This document shows positions 1 to 11,052 of a DNA stretch of 64,000 nt, piece after piece; the first letter of the stretch is position 1, and each line of letters opens with the position of its first letter. The stretch comes from Haemaphysalis longicornis (taxonomy: Eukaryota; Arthropoda; Arachnida; Ixodida; Ixodidae): NCBI GenBank assembly GCA_013339765.2, contig CM023449.1, positions 120,284,957 through 120,348,956 on the forward strand, read 5' to 3'. Below the pieces are notes generated by a model that saw only the letters and a list, made by a program, of their open reading frames with translations, was not told where the DNA came from and did not search any database. The translations under genes were made by a program, and so were the position numbers.

Positions 1-1173
1 TCATAATGAAGCCATAAACATCTGCATCCCTCAGAGCGAGGTAGGTGCGGCAGTCACCATCCGAAACCACTGTGGTGTACCTGAGCTAATGACGCTCCCA
101 CGACCTCTGGAAGAGAATGAGGGCAGCCTCCTCTTCCATTTCCCCAGCTTTTTTGGCGGTGTTTCTCTGGCAGAGGTGCTTCGCCTTCCACTCTTCGTAG
201 GCAGGGTCACTCTCTTTGGGCAGCCCGCTCGCAGCCGGCGCAATAATTGGAGAGCACGACATAATCGAGCACGAGCCTCGTGCATAACTCGATGACCGTG
301 CCGACTCCGATGTGCGACGAGTGTCCCCTCGTCATCCAGGAGCCGTCGTACGACACGGCGATGTTGCCCGGGTTTGCAAGGTCGAGCTCAGCGTACAGTT
401 GCCGAACTGATCGTGCGCAATCTGCAGTCACCTTCTGCGATGCGCGAACAGCTGCGGGCGTCAGTTTAGTCTTCACGTAGCTCTGCCACGTTTTGTTGTG
501 CAGGCCGCGCGAAGAAATGTTCATCGACGAAAACACGTCGTTGAACGCCGTTTGCTGCTTTCCAGTCGACTGCATGGCGCGCGCGCCCAAAACATTGATG
601 GCAAACGGCTTCGCCTTGCTCTCGCCGTCAACGCGTGGCGAGCTCCATCGACACGTCGCTGCAGTTCGCGCACTTGAGCACTAGCTTTACGGCGAGCCGT
701 ACTCCCTGTCCTCCTTGCCGATTTCCACATCACCGGAGCACAACTTGCATTTCACTGCGCGCGTCAGTTCGTTCAGCTGGGTCAAACTGACGATCACGAA
801 CCTTGTTTCGTCCAGCGGCGTGGCTGCGGCGTTGTCAGGGTCGCCCAACAGGCTGCGCTTCCGTTGTGGAGCTCCAGTTGAAGAAAGCTCGTGCAGCTTC
901 TTTTCCGCGTTTTGACGCCTCTGCCACTTGTAACGGGTGCAACATTGCTGTATCGAGACGGCTGCGGCCGCTGCCGGAGGCGTTTTGAGCGGTCGGCGGA
1001 GGCGCTAGGCCTACGTTGACAAGCGCGTCGCCGCCAACCACGGAAGGTCGGTCGCTATCTCCTTCATCGCTCCTCGCTGGTGTGGAGCGGCCTCTGAGGT
1101 TCTCGAGGTTGGATTTCTTTCTCTTTTCGCCATACGGGTTCTTCGTGCGGGATTTTCTTCCGGCCTTCCACAT
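1..1173 (-). pseudogene. Mutator-like (MULE-type) transposase remnant, cut by the window start
   Basis: Reading the minus strand from about 1173 gives a basic N-terminus (MWKAGRKSRTKNPYG), then after a frame change a segment with a possible zinc pair (CKLCSG) near 740-760. Next comes a stretch with VSYDGSWMTRGHSSHIG and LDYVVLSNYCAGCERA (207-590). After another frame change it continues as a KHLCQRNTAKKAGEMEEEAA segment and then RYTTVVSDGDCR, down to the window edge. This order resembles the Mutator-like transposase domain annotated in many tick proteins, in which SYDG and SDGD supply acidic catalytic residues. At least two frameshifts and one in-frame stop, just before RYTTVV, make it a pseudogene. 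The C-terminal part lies outside the window. Assignment to the broad family is fairly sure; the element's ends were not found. Confidence 0.72.
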
Positions 1174-1666
1174 CGCAAATGACGAAGTCAGAGCCCGAGC
1201 AATATGGCGCCTGATTGCGCCGACAACGGCATGGAGCAGACGACAGACGCCGACTTCGGCCAATCGCATCGCGCTGTCTAGTCACGTGCGCTCGCCGGCG
1301 AATAGGAACGCGCATTTTTGCTTTTTTTGGCGCGTGTTTCCCACACTATGGCTGAGCGGGCAGGAACCGCAGTGGCGGGAAATTGAAGACTGAAGATCGC
1401 TCTTTCAAACGAGACCGAGATCGCTGCGATACCGCCCGTTGCGCAGCAGTGAGGAATTATAGAAAAATAGTTATTTTGGCCTCGGAATCTAGAAGAATCG
1501 GCCTTGTAGGGCTTTTATAAGTTGCTGTTACTGCTCAAGTACCGACTTTTCGGAGGAAAAACTGCGCAAACCGGGAGAAAAAGACCTGAACATTCCAAAA
1601 ATGATGCTTATAGAAAGTGCATTTTTTGGCACTTTTTCGGTCCCAAAGACCCGTGCGCCCCGCTAA
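1174..1666. other. No gene recognised
   Basis: GC-rich flank of the transposase remnant followed by AT-rich sequence. It could hold the 5' untranslated part or terminal repeat of the Mutator-like element, but no inverted end was identified. Confidence 0.5.
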
Positions 1667-3296
1667 AGGGACACTGAAGTGAATTTGTCAAGCTCCGTTT
1701 TCGCTTGCACTGCGAAGACTGGCTCAAATTAACACACTTTTCTTTGCTTATCCGGTTGATAAGTCGGTAATTATTTTATAAAGTGCGATAGCAGAAACAC
1801 TACCATGCGCGGTATGCGCCGGCCGCACAAACCAAAAGCTGCGACGACGCGAGGAGATGCACCGCGATTGGACAATGTCCAAAATTAGCATTCAAACAAG
1901 ATTCGGTTTCGGTTCAGTAAAACAACCTGCTTGACATCCGACGGCATCGTTGGATGGACATTCTCGATATCTTGGTAATCATCGTACCGTGCTTCGGCGA
2001 GGTTGTTGGCTGTAAAATGCCTAAGAGAAGCCTCCGATGACGGCTTGGAATCGTAGCAATCACTAGCCGAGACCTACGCAGTGGATGAACGCCCTCCACG
2101 CCCCCGAAGATGCTCAAATGCCACTGCGCTATTCCCCCATATTTGGAGCTCAGCTCACTCATTTTTGTATCGTAAAAAGCGTGTTCGCACCAGGCCAAGG
2201 GTCTGTTGATTCTGGCTTGTGCCCACTGCCCGCAAGCAGTCGGGCTTATAGCAAGACCACGCCAACGGGAAGTCGCTATCGCGTGAGTGTCAGCCTGCGC
2301 GCGTTCTGTGAAGTAGTTCGTGGAGCACTTAACGTTACGGCCAAAAAATGGTGAACTCAGTACACAAAACAACGGCCGAACATGAAGAAACTCAGCTTAC
2401 AAAAAAACGTACCCTCGGGGATTCGAACTTGAGACCTGCAAAACATACCTAGCGCTCCACACCACTTGGCCACGAGGCCAGCGCAGCCAGCCAACGTGGG
2501 AAATATAACGTATATAATGTATAACTAGTTTACGCTTTCATTTAGTTTTAGCATTTCAAGCCCCTTTGGTGAGTACTTGTTATATAGCGCTTGTGCAGTA
2601 AGCGTCCCCCAAATTTCCACAGGATCTCACGTCTAGCAATTGCATTTAGTAGGCGGAAAAGTGTTTGCAGATGTGGGGTCATGCTGCTGACCGCTGTGCT
2701 TGTTCTCCCAGCGCGAAGAAGTGCTTCGTGCTGCCTAGTTTTACGCTGTACGGTAAAAGTATCAGTTGATTTTATTTCCTTATACCTATATTGACTTCGC
2801 TGACTCCTCAACCACCTTCAAGTGGATTTAGATTTTCTACTAGCGTACCAGTCAGCGAAGCTTCGCATGGGCGCTTGTGCGCCGCTTGTGTGGAGCGATC
2901 TGCACTTGAAGCTTGATACAGTGTACAAACTAACAAACTAAAGAAATGCACATTCGTCCATTCACAAACGTGTCGTGGCTCAGTTTCATCTGAGCGAACG
3001 AATTGAGACGACCCGTCGGTGGCTGGCAGACTAAACGCTAGGCCGGCTGACTCTGTCGGAAGGTCGGTGAGCCGTGCAGTAGCGCAGCAAGCCAAGTCAT
3101 CTCCTCCTGACGTCACAAGAAAACGCCACTGAAAATGGGCGAGGATGTAGAGATGATGACATCATTTTCGAATTGATTTTTCTACTAAATAAATTCGCAT
3201 AAACGCTCTCAGAGTGGTCGAAACATGGCCTATGGCCTTCGGACTGCACTTTGGCCTAGTAATCACGCAATGTTTACAAATCACTTCATTGTCCCT
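1667..3296 (-). mobile_element. TTAA-flanked inverted-repeat DNA element, copy 1
   Basis: The element opens with AGGGACACTGAAGTGA and closes with the inverted form CACTTCATTGTCCCT, with one mismatch between the 15-bp ends. It is flanked by CTAA at 1663-1666 and TTAA at 3297-3300, consistent with an original TTAA target duplication as used by piggyBac-type transposases. A homologous element lies inverted at 43558-45195. The shared interior includes the first 60 or so bases after the end repeat, a tRNA-Leu-like module and a GC-rich stretch. No transposase is encoded, so it is a non-autonomous element of about 1.6 kb, long for a MITE. Strand is set by the tRNA-like module. A TA-type (mariner) duplication cannot be ruled out from this copy alone. 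Confidence 0.72.
2395..2485 (-). other. tRNA-Leu-like Pol III module inside the TTAA element
   Basis: On the minus strand a box-A-like TGGCCAAGTGGT (2461-2472) is followed by a box-B-like AAGTTCGAATCC (2419-2430). A T-run that could terminate Pol III lies just downstream, seen as A's at about 2400-2407 on the plus strand. The spacing between the boxes is long, as in class II (Leu/Ser) tRNAs. The cloverleaf is imperfect, so a functional tRNA is unlikely. The same module occurs in the sister copy at 44411-44500. Confidence 0.55.
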
Positions 3297-3300
3297 TTAA

Positions 3301-6300
3301 TGATCTAAACTTTCCTTCAAAGAACAGCGATTATTGTTTATTCTTTTAGCATATTTGTGTTAGGCCTTATCGGCAGCCGTTGCGCTTTACCGTTTCTTAG
3401 AATTTTTTCTAGCCACGAAAAATTGTTCAGAAAATTCTTAATCTGCAGTATTGAATTCTGCCGTTTACTTTATCTGACGTATAAAAATAGTGATCATGCA
3501 ATAAATCCACTATAAAGTAGCCATTTTTTTTCTAACGGTTTCAAAGCGAAGGTTTCCTTATCTCACTGGTGGCAGCGCCGTAATGAAAATGCACTTCAAG
3601 AAGGCCGAGTTTAGACAGTAGAAGGGCACATTACCACAGCCTTAATTACTAAAAAAAGGCTTTCAATGGGCTGAATCAAACCTGTCTCCGTCGCAATGTT
3701 AAGCCAGCGTTTATTCGATTGCGCTGTTCTTAAACGGTCGAAGAAGTTCGAATTTTAAAGCCGATGTATGCACCCTTCAACATACACTATCCTTTACCGC
3801 ACTCTCATATTTAAACAAAGTTGAAATCCCCTCCGTCTGACGAGGAAGACAAGTGTGGAGGAGGGGCACTCAGCATCCTTGCGGGGGATTCCTTTGCTGT
3901 CGTCCGAGCTTGGAGTTTGTTCCCACTTTTCCCCTTTGATATTTGACGCTTCGACTTTGATTCCAGCTGCGTGGACTATGCCACTTCGCAAGTTGATTTT
4001 CGCACGCAAGAAAGCTCCGTGTTTCAATCACCGTCTTCGTTAGATGGAGGGGATTTCTGCTTCGTGTCGCTTATCCGCCCCGCTCACCCCCGCTTTTATG
4101 TTTACGAGGTCGTTACTGGTATTCTGTATCCTAAAATCTTCGTATGTATTCGCCGCGCTAGGTGTGAATTTGCAACTTTTCAATAATGTATTGTGTTGTA
4201 AGACACCGTAGACTGAGATGATTCCTACTTTGGTGCCTTTTCTGTGACCCGGTACGTTACATCTTACCTCATTCCCAGCTGCACAATGGGTCCAAAAGAG
4301 GACGAATGATAAATTATACGATGTAAATCGCATGAGTGCTACTGCTGCACGTGATTGGGTGGCAAAAATCAGTTTTTACATCACCGCCACGCGAACAGTT
4401 CATAAATTAATTAATCCACAGATAATTGAGTACCCATTTTTGCGTCTTCTCAATGCAGACAGCCGCATCAGTAATTTGCAATCCTCCCCTGAAGGACACA
4501 ATCTGCAAGCATTACCTAAAGCAGTTGATTCGGACAAAAAGTTGATTCGTCTATTGGCGGTGAGCGCGAACACAGGCGGCGCTGCGAAGCGCGCCTCCGT
4601 GACGTCAGCTTAGGGATTCTCGCATTTGTCGTCTGCTTCACTCAGGATCGCTCTCCCTGCTGTTTCTTTGCGCTCGGTCAACGTCTGATGCTTGTCTGCA
4701 CTAGAATTGGCGTGTGGGTAACTTTTTATCATAATAATAGGCTTAAAATTGCATACACTAGCCCATGGTGTCAATTAAAGAATAGTTTTGGAAACCGCTA
4801 CGGGAGAAACATTGCCGGCGCCACTCCATTCCTTGCGAAGCCGGTCCTGTGCGGAGCGCGAAGAGTCGGAGCTAGGCGTCAGCTTCTCATGTAAGCATTC
4901 GAACAAAAGGAACAGTCAGCTGCTAATAACCGACAACAGCGAAAATGGAAGACCGAAACAAATTCGAGGCCTTCAGGGCTGTCGGCTTTGGTAGAAGGCA
5001 TCACGATTCCCGGTAATCATATGTAAGGTAAAACAGTTTTTGCAATCTTGCCGAACGCTCAAACGCGTTTTGTCACATCACTTTACGAAAGCTTGCCGAC
5101 ATGCACTATAGACTGCAAAAACTGTAGGTTGAGTTCCAAATAACCCAGTGTGTATATACGCGCGTGCTGATTCTATACCAGGCATGGAGGTTTATTGAGC
5201 AAAACGAGTCACGTCTTCGTTAAATTTATAGTAACACATATATGTTTGTTAAGACCTGGAGGGATATTTCGGAACATTTTGCACACCCATATCTTCCCAA
5301 TATTCGGATATGAGTTATAGGAAAACTGTATTCAAGAGGAGGAGGAGATTTTAAGAGGAGGAGGGGAAAACTTTTTTTAACAATTAAATCGACCTGGTTA
5401 GTGGGCCGGGTCCTCCGTCCAGGACAAGCGAGTAAAAGTTATTTTCTTCAAATCATACAACGCCATCCCGAGTAGAATAGGATTTGTTCTTCGCGCCTGG
5501 AAGGGTTGAAAAGCAATAAAGAGCTACTTGGAATTCTTCTTCGGTTTCGAGTCTTGTAATATATGCAGGTATACTATTTATTACGTTAGTTAACGAGTAT
5601 ATCATGCCTTCAACACCGTAATCATGTCATCATTGTTCGAGTTGAGAGTCAGTTCATTATGATAACGATATAATTACGATAGAAATTCGGAGCACAAAAG
5701 CCGCCTTCGAGTACTGTGGACCACGTTGTTTAGGGCGCGATCGTGGTGGCGTAGCACAACTTTCTCATTGTATTTGCATGTGAATAAACAAAGCACGCTG
5801 CGGATATGCACCTTCTTGCACGCAGCCGTAATGAAAGCCAATTTGTGAAGAAGGAATGTATGCCATACAAAATGAAGGAAATATCCACACGACCTTTGTG
5901 AGGCTCCCAAACATCCCAAAACCTCCTAATAAGAAGTTGGTGACGGCGTAGAAAAATTAATGCGTTGGGCAGAAAAAAAAAAGCAAGAAACATTAATCCG
6001 ATACAAGACAACAACGAAAAGAAACAGAAGAAAGCCGCTTTATTTCCTGCTGTGCGATGAGCGTGTAGAGGCCGCTGCTTGGTACGTAGTATTAGACTGT
6101 TGAGTCTTCATAGGAGCATCTCAAAAATACTACAGGGAAGCCTGCGCATTTTGAATACCTATCGAGAAGCTCTGATCGCTGATCCTCGCGAATAAGCAAG
6201 AAAGGACGAGTTACACACGATCTTCTGACCGATACTCTGAAGAAAGTTGTTCTCTATCTCTTCGTGTGTTGCAAACTTGTGGGGGATACAGCTTCAAATT

Positions 6301-8298
6301 ATTCACATGCGTCAGAAGCTGGCAAAATAACTGAGTCGCTAGAAATACGCTTTTTAACGCACTACAGCAACGAAGCGGGCGATTTCGAGCCCAGGCACTG
6401 TTGCCCCTCACAAGCGGAGTGTAGCAGACGACAGCGGCGCGAATCCCTAAGCCGACGTCAGAGCCAGGGGGCGCCACTCAAAGATCTCACCACCAATATC
6501 GAATAAGTAATCCTACTTTGAAAAGTGAATGTATTAGTAAAAAGCAAAAAAATGCGGTCGTGGCCCTTCAGGTAACCATATTATGCAAGTTCTCGGTGGC
6601 GCTTCGATTACGTATAAGCTATGGAATGAAGTTTGTAAATGACCTATCGTCCCTGTAAAATAACGCAAAGTATTACGTTCTTACCTCGTGTCATCATTTA
6701 TGCACACTCATAGGTAGCTGAAATGCCAATTGTACAATCGTAGGAGTCCGCAGCAAGACCCCTTGTCCAATACGAATTCGAAAGAGAGGCAAAACTTTCG
6801 CCCAGGATCTTATGTGTAGCTGTTGCGCTATTTTAGGAGCAACTCCAAATGCGTGCACATATAACACCATTTTGTGTTTCCTTTTTATGAGCACTGCCTG
6901 TTCAGCAAAGTAGAGACGCACACTTTAAATTTCGTTAGAGAACCAGAACTTTCGAACATGACCTAATACTTAGGTGTTGCCTAACCATATAGCGACTTTG
7001 GCTTTTAGATAGCTCAACAAAACCACTCTCTAGTTTTGGGGTCCCCTATTCCGTGCCTATTATCGTGAGAAATAACATTCGGTAACAAGAATTTTGTTTG
7101 CGTACAATCATAATTATATTGGTTATTATTTGAATGACTAAGTCATTCTTGCAACCCCCAAATGTCAGCAGAACACGAGTGCGCGTGGGTGGCGAAAAGG
7201 CAAGAACGGCTCAGGAATTCCAATTTGCGCGTTTGCTTCAGGCGCTTCCTGTTGTCCACCAAGAAAGAGAGGCAAACAAAGAAATGCATTCAGACTAAGA
7301 TGCATAAAAGGCACTTGCTAAAAGTAAACGGTTTATTATGACCGCTATCCTGATTACGCGTCTCATTCTCATAGGTAGCGGTGACGCCTGGGACAATCTG
7401 GAGCTCAACAGACTTTATCGGCGGCCTCCGGAATTTTTTGCGAGTGTGGCCTGCCCCTTTCATTGGCAGCATAATTTGTCTGTGGGTCCAGCAATTACTA
7501 TTTTTCTCACATTTCTGTGTTCCGTTTGCAGACCTTCTTATCCCCTTTTATTGTGCTTCATTCTTTACGTTACCATCGTCCTCATGCACTAGGGGAGACG
7601 TCTTGCTGCAATCCACCGACGGCTCATGTCAACAGCCGTCCTATTACTTTGTTGCACCGCCTTTTGCACGGCAGACCCGTAATGAGTAGCATTTCTAGAT
7701 ACCAATTTAATTTGTGTGGCTTGCAGTACAGTACCATTGCATTCCCGGAGGGTGCCCCGTGCGGGGTGGTCTTCTGCTTGTAAAAAGAAAAGGAAACGTT
7801 CTATGCTCGCTGTTCGAGCAATAATAGTCTCTAGTTATCTGTCTCTATATGTAGAACCCCTTCTATTTCCGCTTCCAAAGCGACACTTTACTGCCATCTC
7901 AATGCGGTTTTTTCAACCAGAATGTTTTAGGCAAATTTCACTTATTGCTTCGTTGGAATTCAGCAGGAAACAGTGTAATGTGAGCCTTGCGTTGTACCGG
8001 AGGTCGGTGAACTCGTAAACTCGTTGTCGTAATTTCTTTTCGAGTGGTAAGAAACTTTTTTTGTTTTGGAACCTGGCGCTTGGAATCGACGCCCTTTTTC
8101 ACTTGCGCAAATATAGGCTAATTTTGCATTGGATCACGACATGCACGGTGCGCGAGACTACTCAGAAGTTATTGTGCATCTGCCCTCAATTTGCCGCTGC
8201 GCGAGCAACTGCACCGAAGTGCCTGTCTCGCGCACGACGTTGAGGTAGGCCTCAATTGTAAACCACAGTGACAACTCTTCTTTAGGAGATCAACTTTT
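3301..8298. other. About 5 kb with no recognised gene
   Basis: Only short open frames without recognisable motifs occur. Purine-rich tracts (5335-5370) and GC-rich patches (4560-4640, 6410-6480) are present. Some of this is probably old repeat, but no ends or coding motifs could be identified. Confidence 0.6.
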
Positions 8299-8365
8299 GC
8301 TGCGTTTCCTGCGTCCCGAAGGAAACGCAGCCTTTTGTTTACAACATACTCCATTGTTGTAAACA
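8299..8365. repeat. Two back-to-back perfect hairpins
   Basis: GCTGCGTTTCCT (8299-8310) pairs with AGGAAACGCAGC (8320-8331) across a 9-base loop. Immediately after, TGTTTACAAC (8336-8345) pairs with GTTGTAAACA (8356-8365) across a 10-base loop. Both stems are perfect. They could be terminal structures of an unidentified element or cruciform-forming DNA. Confidence 0.7.
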
Positions 8366-9136
8366 CAAGGTGTTACTAGATATGTACCAGTTTTCGTTGT
8401 TTTGTAAATTCTTTTTTTTGTGTTTTTCTTTGTGTTGTGCTTTTCTTCCCGTTTTCGCTACGGACTTTAAAATTTTTTTTGGCAACTTCTTGGTCACATT
8501 CTTGTTACCTTCAGACGTTTCACTAATAGACTTTTCTAACCAGCGTCTTAACATGTTCTCTTACTTGATGTTTGTTTGCTATTTTAACTGTGTCCCCACA
8601 ATCTCCTGCATACCGCTACACCGCTGTAGGCATCCCCACCTGGTGGTGTGGGCCCTTTTTTGGACCATCACTGGGTAATAATAACGCCAAATCCTTTTGT
8701 AATAGGACATTTATTCTGGGGCATTCAAATTGAAACGGATAAGTGATAACCACTTCTGATGCGCCCTACTCAATCGACCTATTGCTGCCCCACCCTCGTT
8801 TCTACAGCCCTGCGGGCAAATTAACCCGCGACGCCTATTTTTTGATGCTGGGCCGCCTACCTCTCGGCATTGACACAAGCGCAAAGGGCTGCCAACGTTC
8901 CTCAGCAGCGCGCGCTCTATTGTAAGCACAACTGCACCTTTCGTTAAGTCGTGGGCTCTGTCGCTGCTGCAGCAGTACAGGATGTGCAACGCACTGTCGC
9001 GACCGGAGCACAGACAACCGAGCGCGACAGCGTTTGGGCTAGAACTGATTTTTAGGTGCGGAGTATCTTACGGCCGCACAATGGCCGTCCGTGCGCATAG
9101 CATGTACAATCGCAGAAAATCTCACAGGCACCGGTA
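8366..9136. other. No gene recognised
   Basis: T-rich (8395-8480) then mixed-composition sequence, with short frames lacking recognisable motifs. Confidence 0.5.
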
Positions 9137-9207
9137 CGGTTCGAGTCTGTGTCTGGTAGACCAGACAGAGTGTCAGTCGTCTTACCCATTGGGCTACGAC
9201 CGCGACT
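9137..9207 (-). other. tRNA-like sequence (degenerate)
   Basis: On the minus strand, TAGCCCAATGGGT (9183-9195) fits the Pol III box-A consensus. A short hairpin GTCTGG/CCAGAC and an imperfect box B (GACTCGAACC) follow. It may be a decayed tRNA gene or the head of a SINE or composite repeat. Confidence 0.4.
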
Positions 9208-9334
9208 TCGTACCCGAGAGTCAAAGGCGTTACTCTCTCGCCTGTAACAGTGGGGAGTGCCTTAGGACCTCGCAATGTCCGTCCGCGTCCATCCGTTCGC
9301 ACACCACCATCAACCGAAAATCAAGCGGAATTCC

Positions 9335-9396
9335 ATTTGAGCCGTGAGTTGCAGTTTTATTTAGGGAATAGTCAAGGTGCAACTCACGGCTCAAAT
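9335..9396. repeat. Perfect 19-bp inverted repeat
   Basis: ATTTGAGCCGTGAGTTGCA (9335-9353) is exactly inverted at 9378-9396 around a 24-base loop. It lies just downstream, in the minus-strand sense, of the Gypsy pol remnant. It may be part of a long terminal repeat or a separate foldback insertion. Confidence 0.75.
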
Positions 9397-9935
9397 CGAA
9401 TGACGGTCGGGGCGCAAATCGGATCTCACTCGGGGCGCAACTTGTTTGTCATTTCGAGTCCCCTTACTCCGCACCCTTACCATCAGCCATGGAGTAGAGC
9501 TGCTGCCATTTCTTATTCCTCCAGCACGATCGCACGGGAGCGCGCGCCTCGTGCTTCGACTTTCGTCGTCGTCGTCGTCGTCGTCTCGGCGCGGCGCGGC
9601 GGACCCATGACAAGATGGTCTCGACAGGGTTCCTCCCCGTAGATCCGGAGCCCGTTGTTTTTGCCCACGTGAGAGTTTGCGACAGTTTAAGGTGTAATTT
9701 CCTGGGCGTGTTTTCAAGACTGGGAAGACCTGCTTGGGTCGGCGAGAGCCGACATATGCGGGCTTTATCCGGTCAACGACGACGATGCCTTGGCGGCCGT
9801 TGATGTCGAGGGTAAAAGCCTTGGGGTGCCGCTCAATGACGCGGTATAGGACATCAAAAGCGGGAGTGAGAGGACGACGGGGTAGTGTCACGGCACACGA
9901 ACGCGTGAGTGCAGGACTAAAGGTCCTGGCTCACG
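9391..9935 (-). pseudogene. Gypsy-type LTR retrotransposon pol, C-terminal end
   Basis: The minus-strand frame contains VIERHPKAFTLDINGRQG followed by VDRIKPAYV. This is typical of the extreme C-terminus of Gypsy/Ty3 integrases, the SH3-like GPFRV...DRLKPA region. Upstream in another frame is SCTHAFV, matching the usual HVFVR segment, so at least one frameshift lies near 9880-9900. After the match the frame runs on through a low-complexity tract of seven Asp, read from a (GTC)n repeat at 9560-9583, with no further homology seen. The rest of pol is absent: satellite DNA begins immediately upstream at about 9990. It is a 3'-terminal relic and no LTR was delimited. Confidence 0.62.
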
Positions 9936-9989
9936 AAGACTGAGTGGTCGCTGCGCTGTCGAGGAATTTCGTTCGACCAATTATGTTCA

Positions 9990-11040
9990 TTTAGCTTTCC
10001 CGAAATCGGCGTTATTTTGGGAATGGCATGTGGTATGCGTTTAGGCAGTATCCGTATTTTAAATATTTTTCTTACTCTTTATTTTTTCAAAATTTCGTTC
10101 GACAAATTTTATTAATTTACGTGTTACAACGATTACATTGGAACATTCGCGAAACCTGCATTATTGTGGATAATCAGGGCGATACCAGGGCGATCAAAGC
10201 GATAATCAGGGGGGTTCACCATTTCGCGTAATTATTTTATACCTTTCATATTTTTTTAGTTTTTCGAAATTTCGTTCGGCCATTTAATTCCATTTACGCT
10301 CTTATGACATTACGGATGAAACTTTCCAGAAATCTCATTATTGTTGGAATGGCATGCGGTATACGCTTTGATATTCTCCGTATATTTTAATATTTTTGTT
10401 ATTTTTAGTTTTTCAAATTTCTGTCGACCAGTTATATCCATTTAAAGTATTACAACGATTACATTTGGGACCTTCCCGAAATCTGCCATATTTTGGTAAT
10501 GCAGGGCATTACACGGTACGCCATTTTGCGTAATTATTTTGTATTCTTCCTATGTTTTTAGTTTTTCAAAATTAGTTCCTGGTCGCGGGTTCGATTCCTG
10601 GCCGCGGCGGCCGCTTTTCTGATGGAGGCGAAAAGCAAAAACGCCCGTGTAAGCGAGACTTCGGCGCACGTTAAAGATCCCCAGGTGGTCAAAATTAATC
10701 CGGAGCCCTCCACTACGGCGCGCCTCATCGCCTGCGTTGCGTCGGCGCGTTAAACCCTACAATCAATCAATCAATCAAAATTTAGTTCCTCCCATGATGT
10801 CCATTTACGCAATTGTAACAACAACACGTGGAAATTTCGCGAAATCTGCATTATTGTGGAAATGCATTGCGTTACATGTTTCACCATTTTCAGTATCTTT
10901 GATATTTTTGTTATTTTTTAGTTTTTAAAAATTTCTCTGGACAAGTTATCTTCATTTACATCATTATAGCGATTACAGGTGCAACTTCCTCGAAATCTGA
11001 ATTTTCTGTTGAAATGCAGGGCGTTACACGGTCCTGCCTG
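9990..11040 (+). repeat. Satellite A array, about 158-bp units
   Basis: AT-rich units repeat about every 155-160 bases, with landmarks at about 10029, 10189, 10347, 10502, 10867 and 11027. Each unit carries a T-rich run ending AAATTTCGTTCG, then ATTTACG, a TACAACGATTACA block, then GAAATCTGCATTATTG. Around six diverged units are present and one is interrupted by a SINE (10581-10776). The array ends at a G-run (11042-11052) followed by TACTCGGCA. A single related unit with the same G-rich end lies at 18991-19170. Confidence 0.8.
10581..10776 (+). mobile_element. Ruka-like tick SINE, 5'-truncated
   Basis: It begins inside the tRNA-like T-arm (CGGGTTCGATTCCTGG), continues through the body block GATGGAGGCGAAAAGC and CGCACGTTAAAGATCC, and ends in a (CAAT)n tail. 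It is flanked by direct repeats of AAATTAGTTCCT (10568-10580) and AAAATTTAGTTCCT (10777-10790), a target-site duplication within satellite A. The box-A half is missing, a usual outcome of incomplete reverse transcription by LINE machinery. The Ruka name rests on general resemblance to the published tick SINE. Confidence 0.85.
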
Positions 11041-11052
11041 GAGGGGGGGGGG

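Noticed and set aside
2808..3116. Possible protein shared by the two TTAA elements (HVCEW-containing frames at 2808-3116 and 43739-43984)
   Set aside because: Short peptide stretches match, but indels between the two copies change frame several times, so DNA homology rather than coding conservation explains it.
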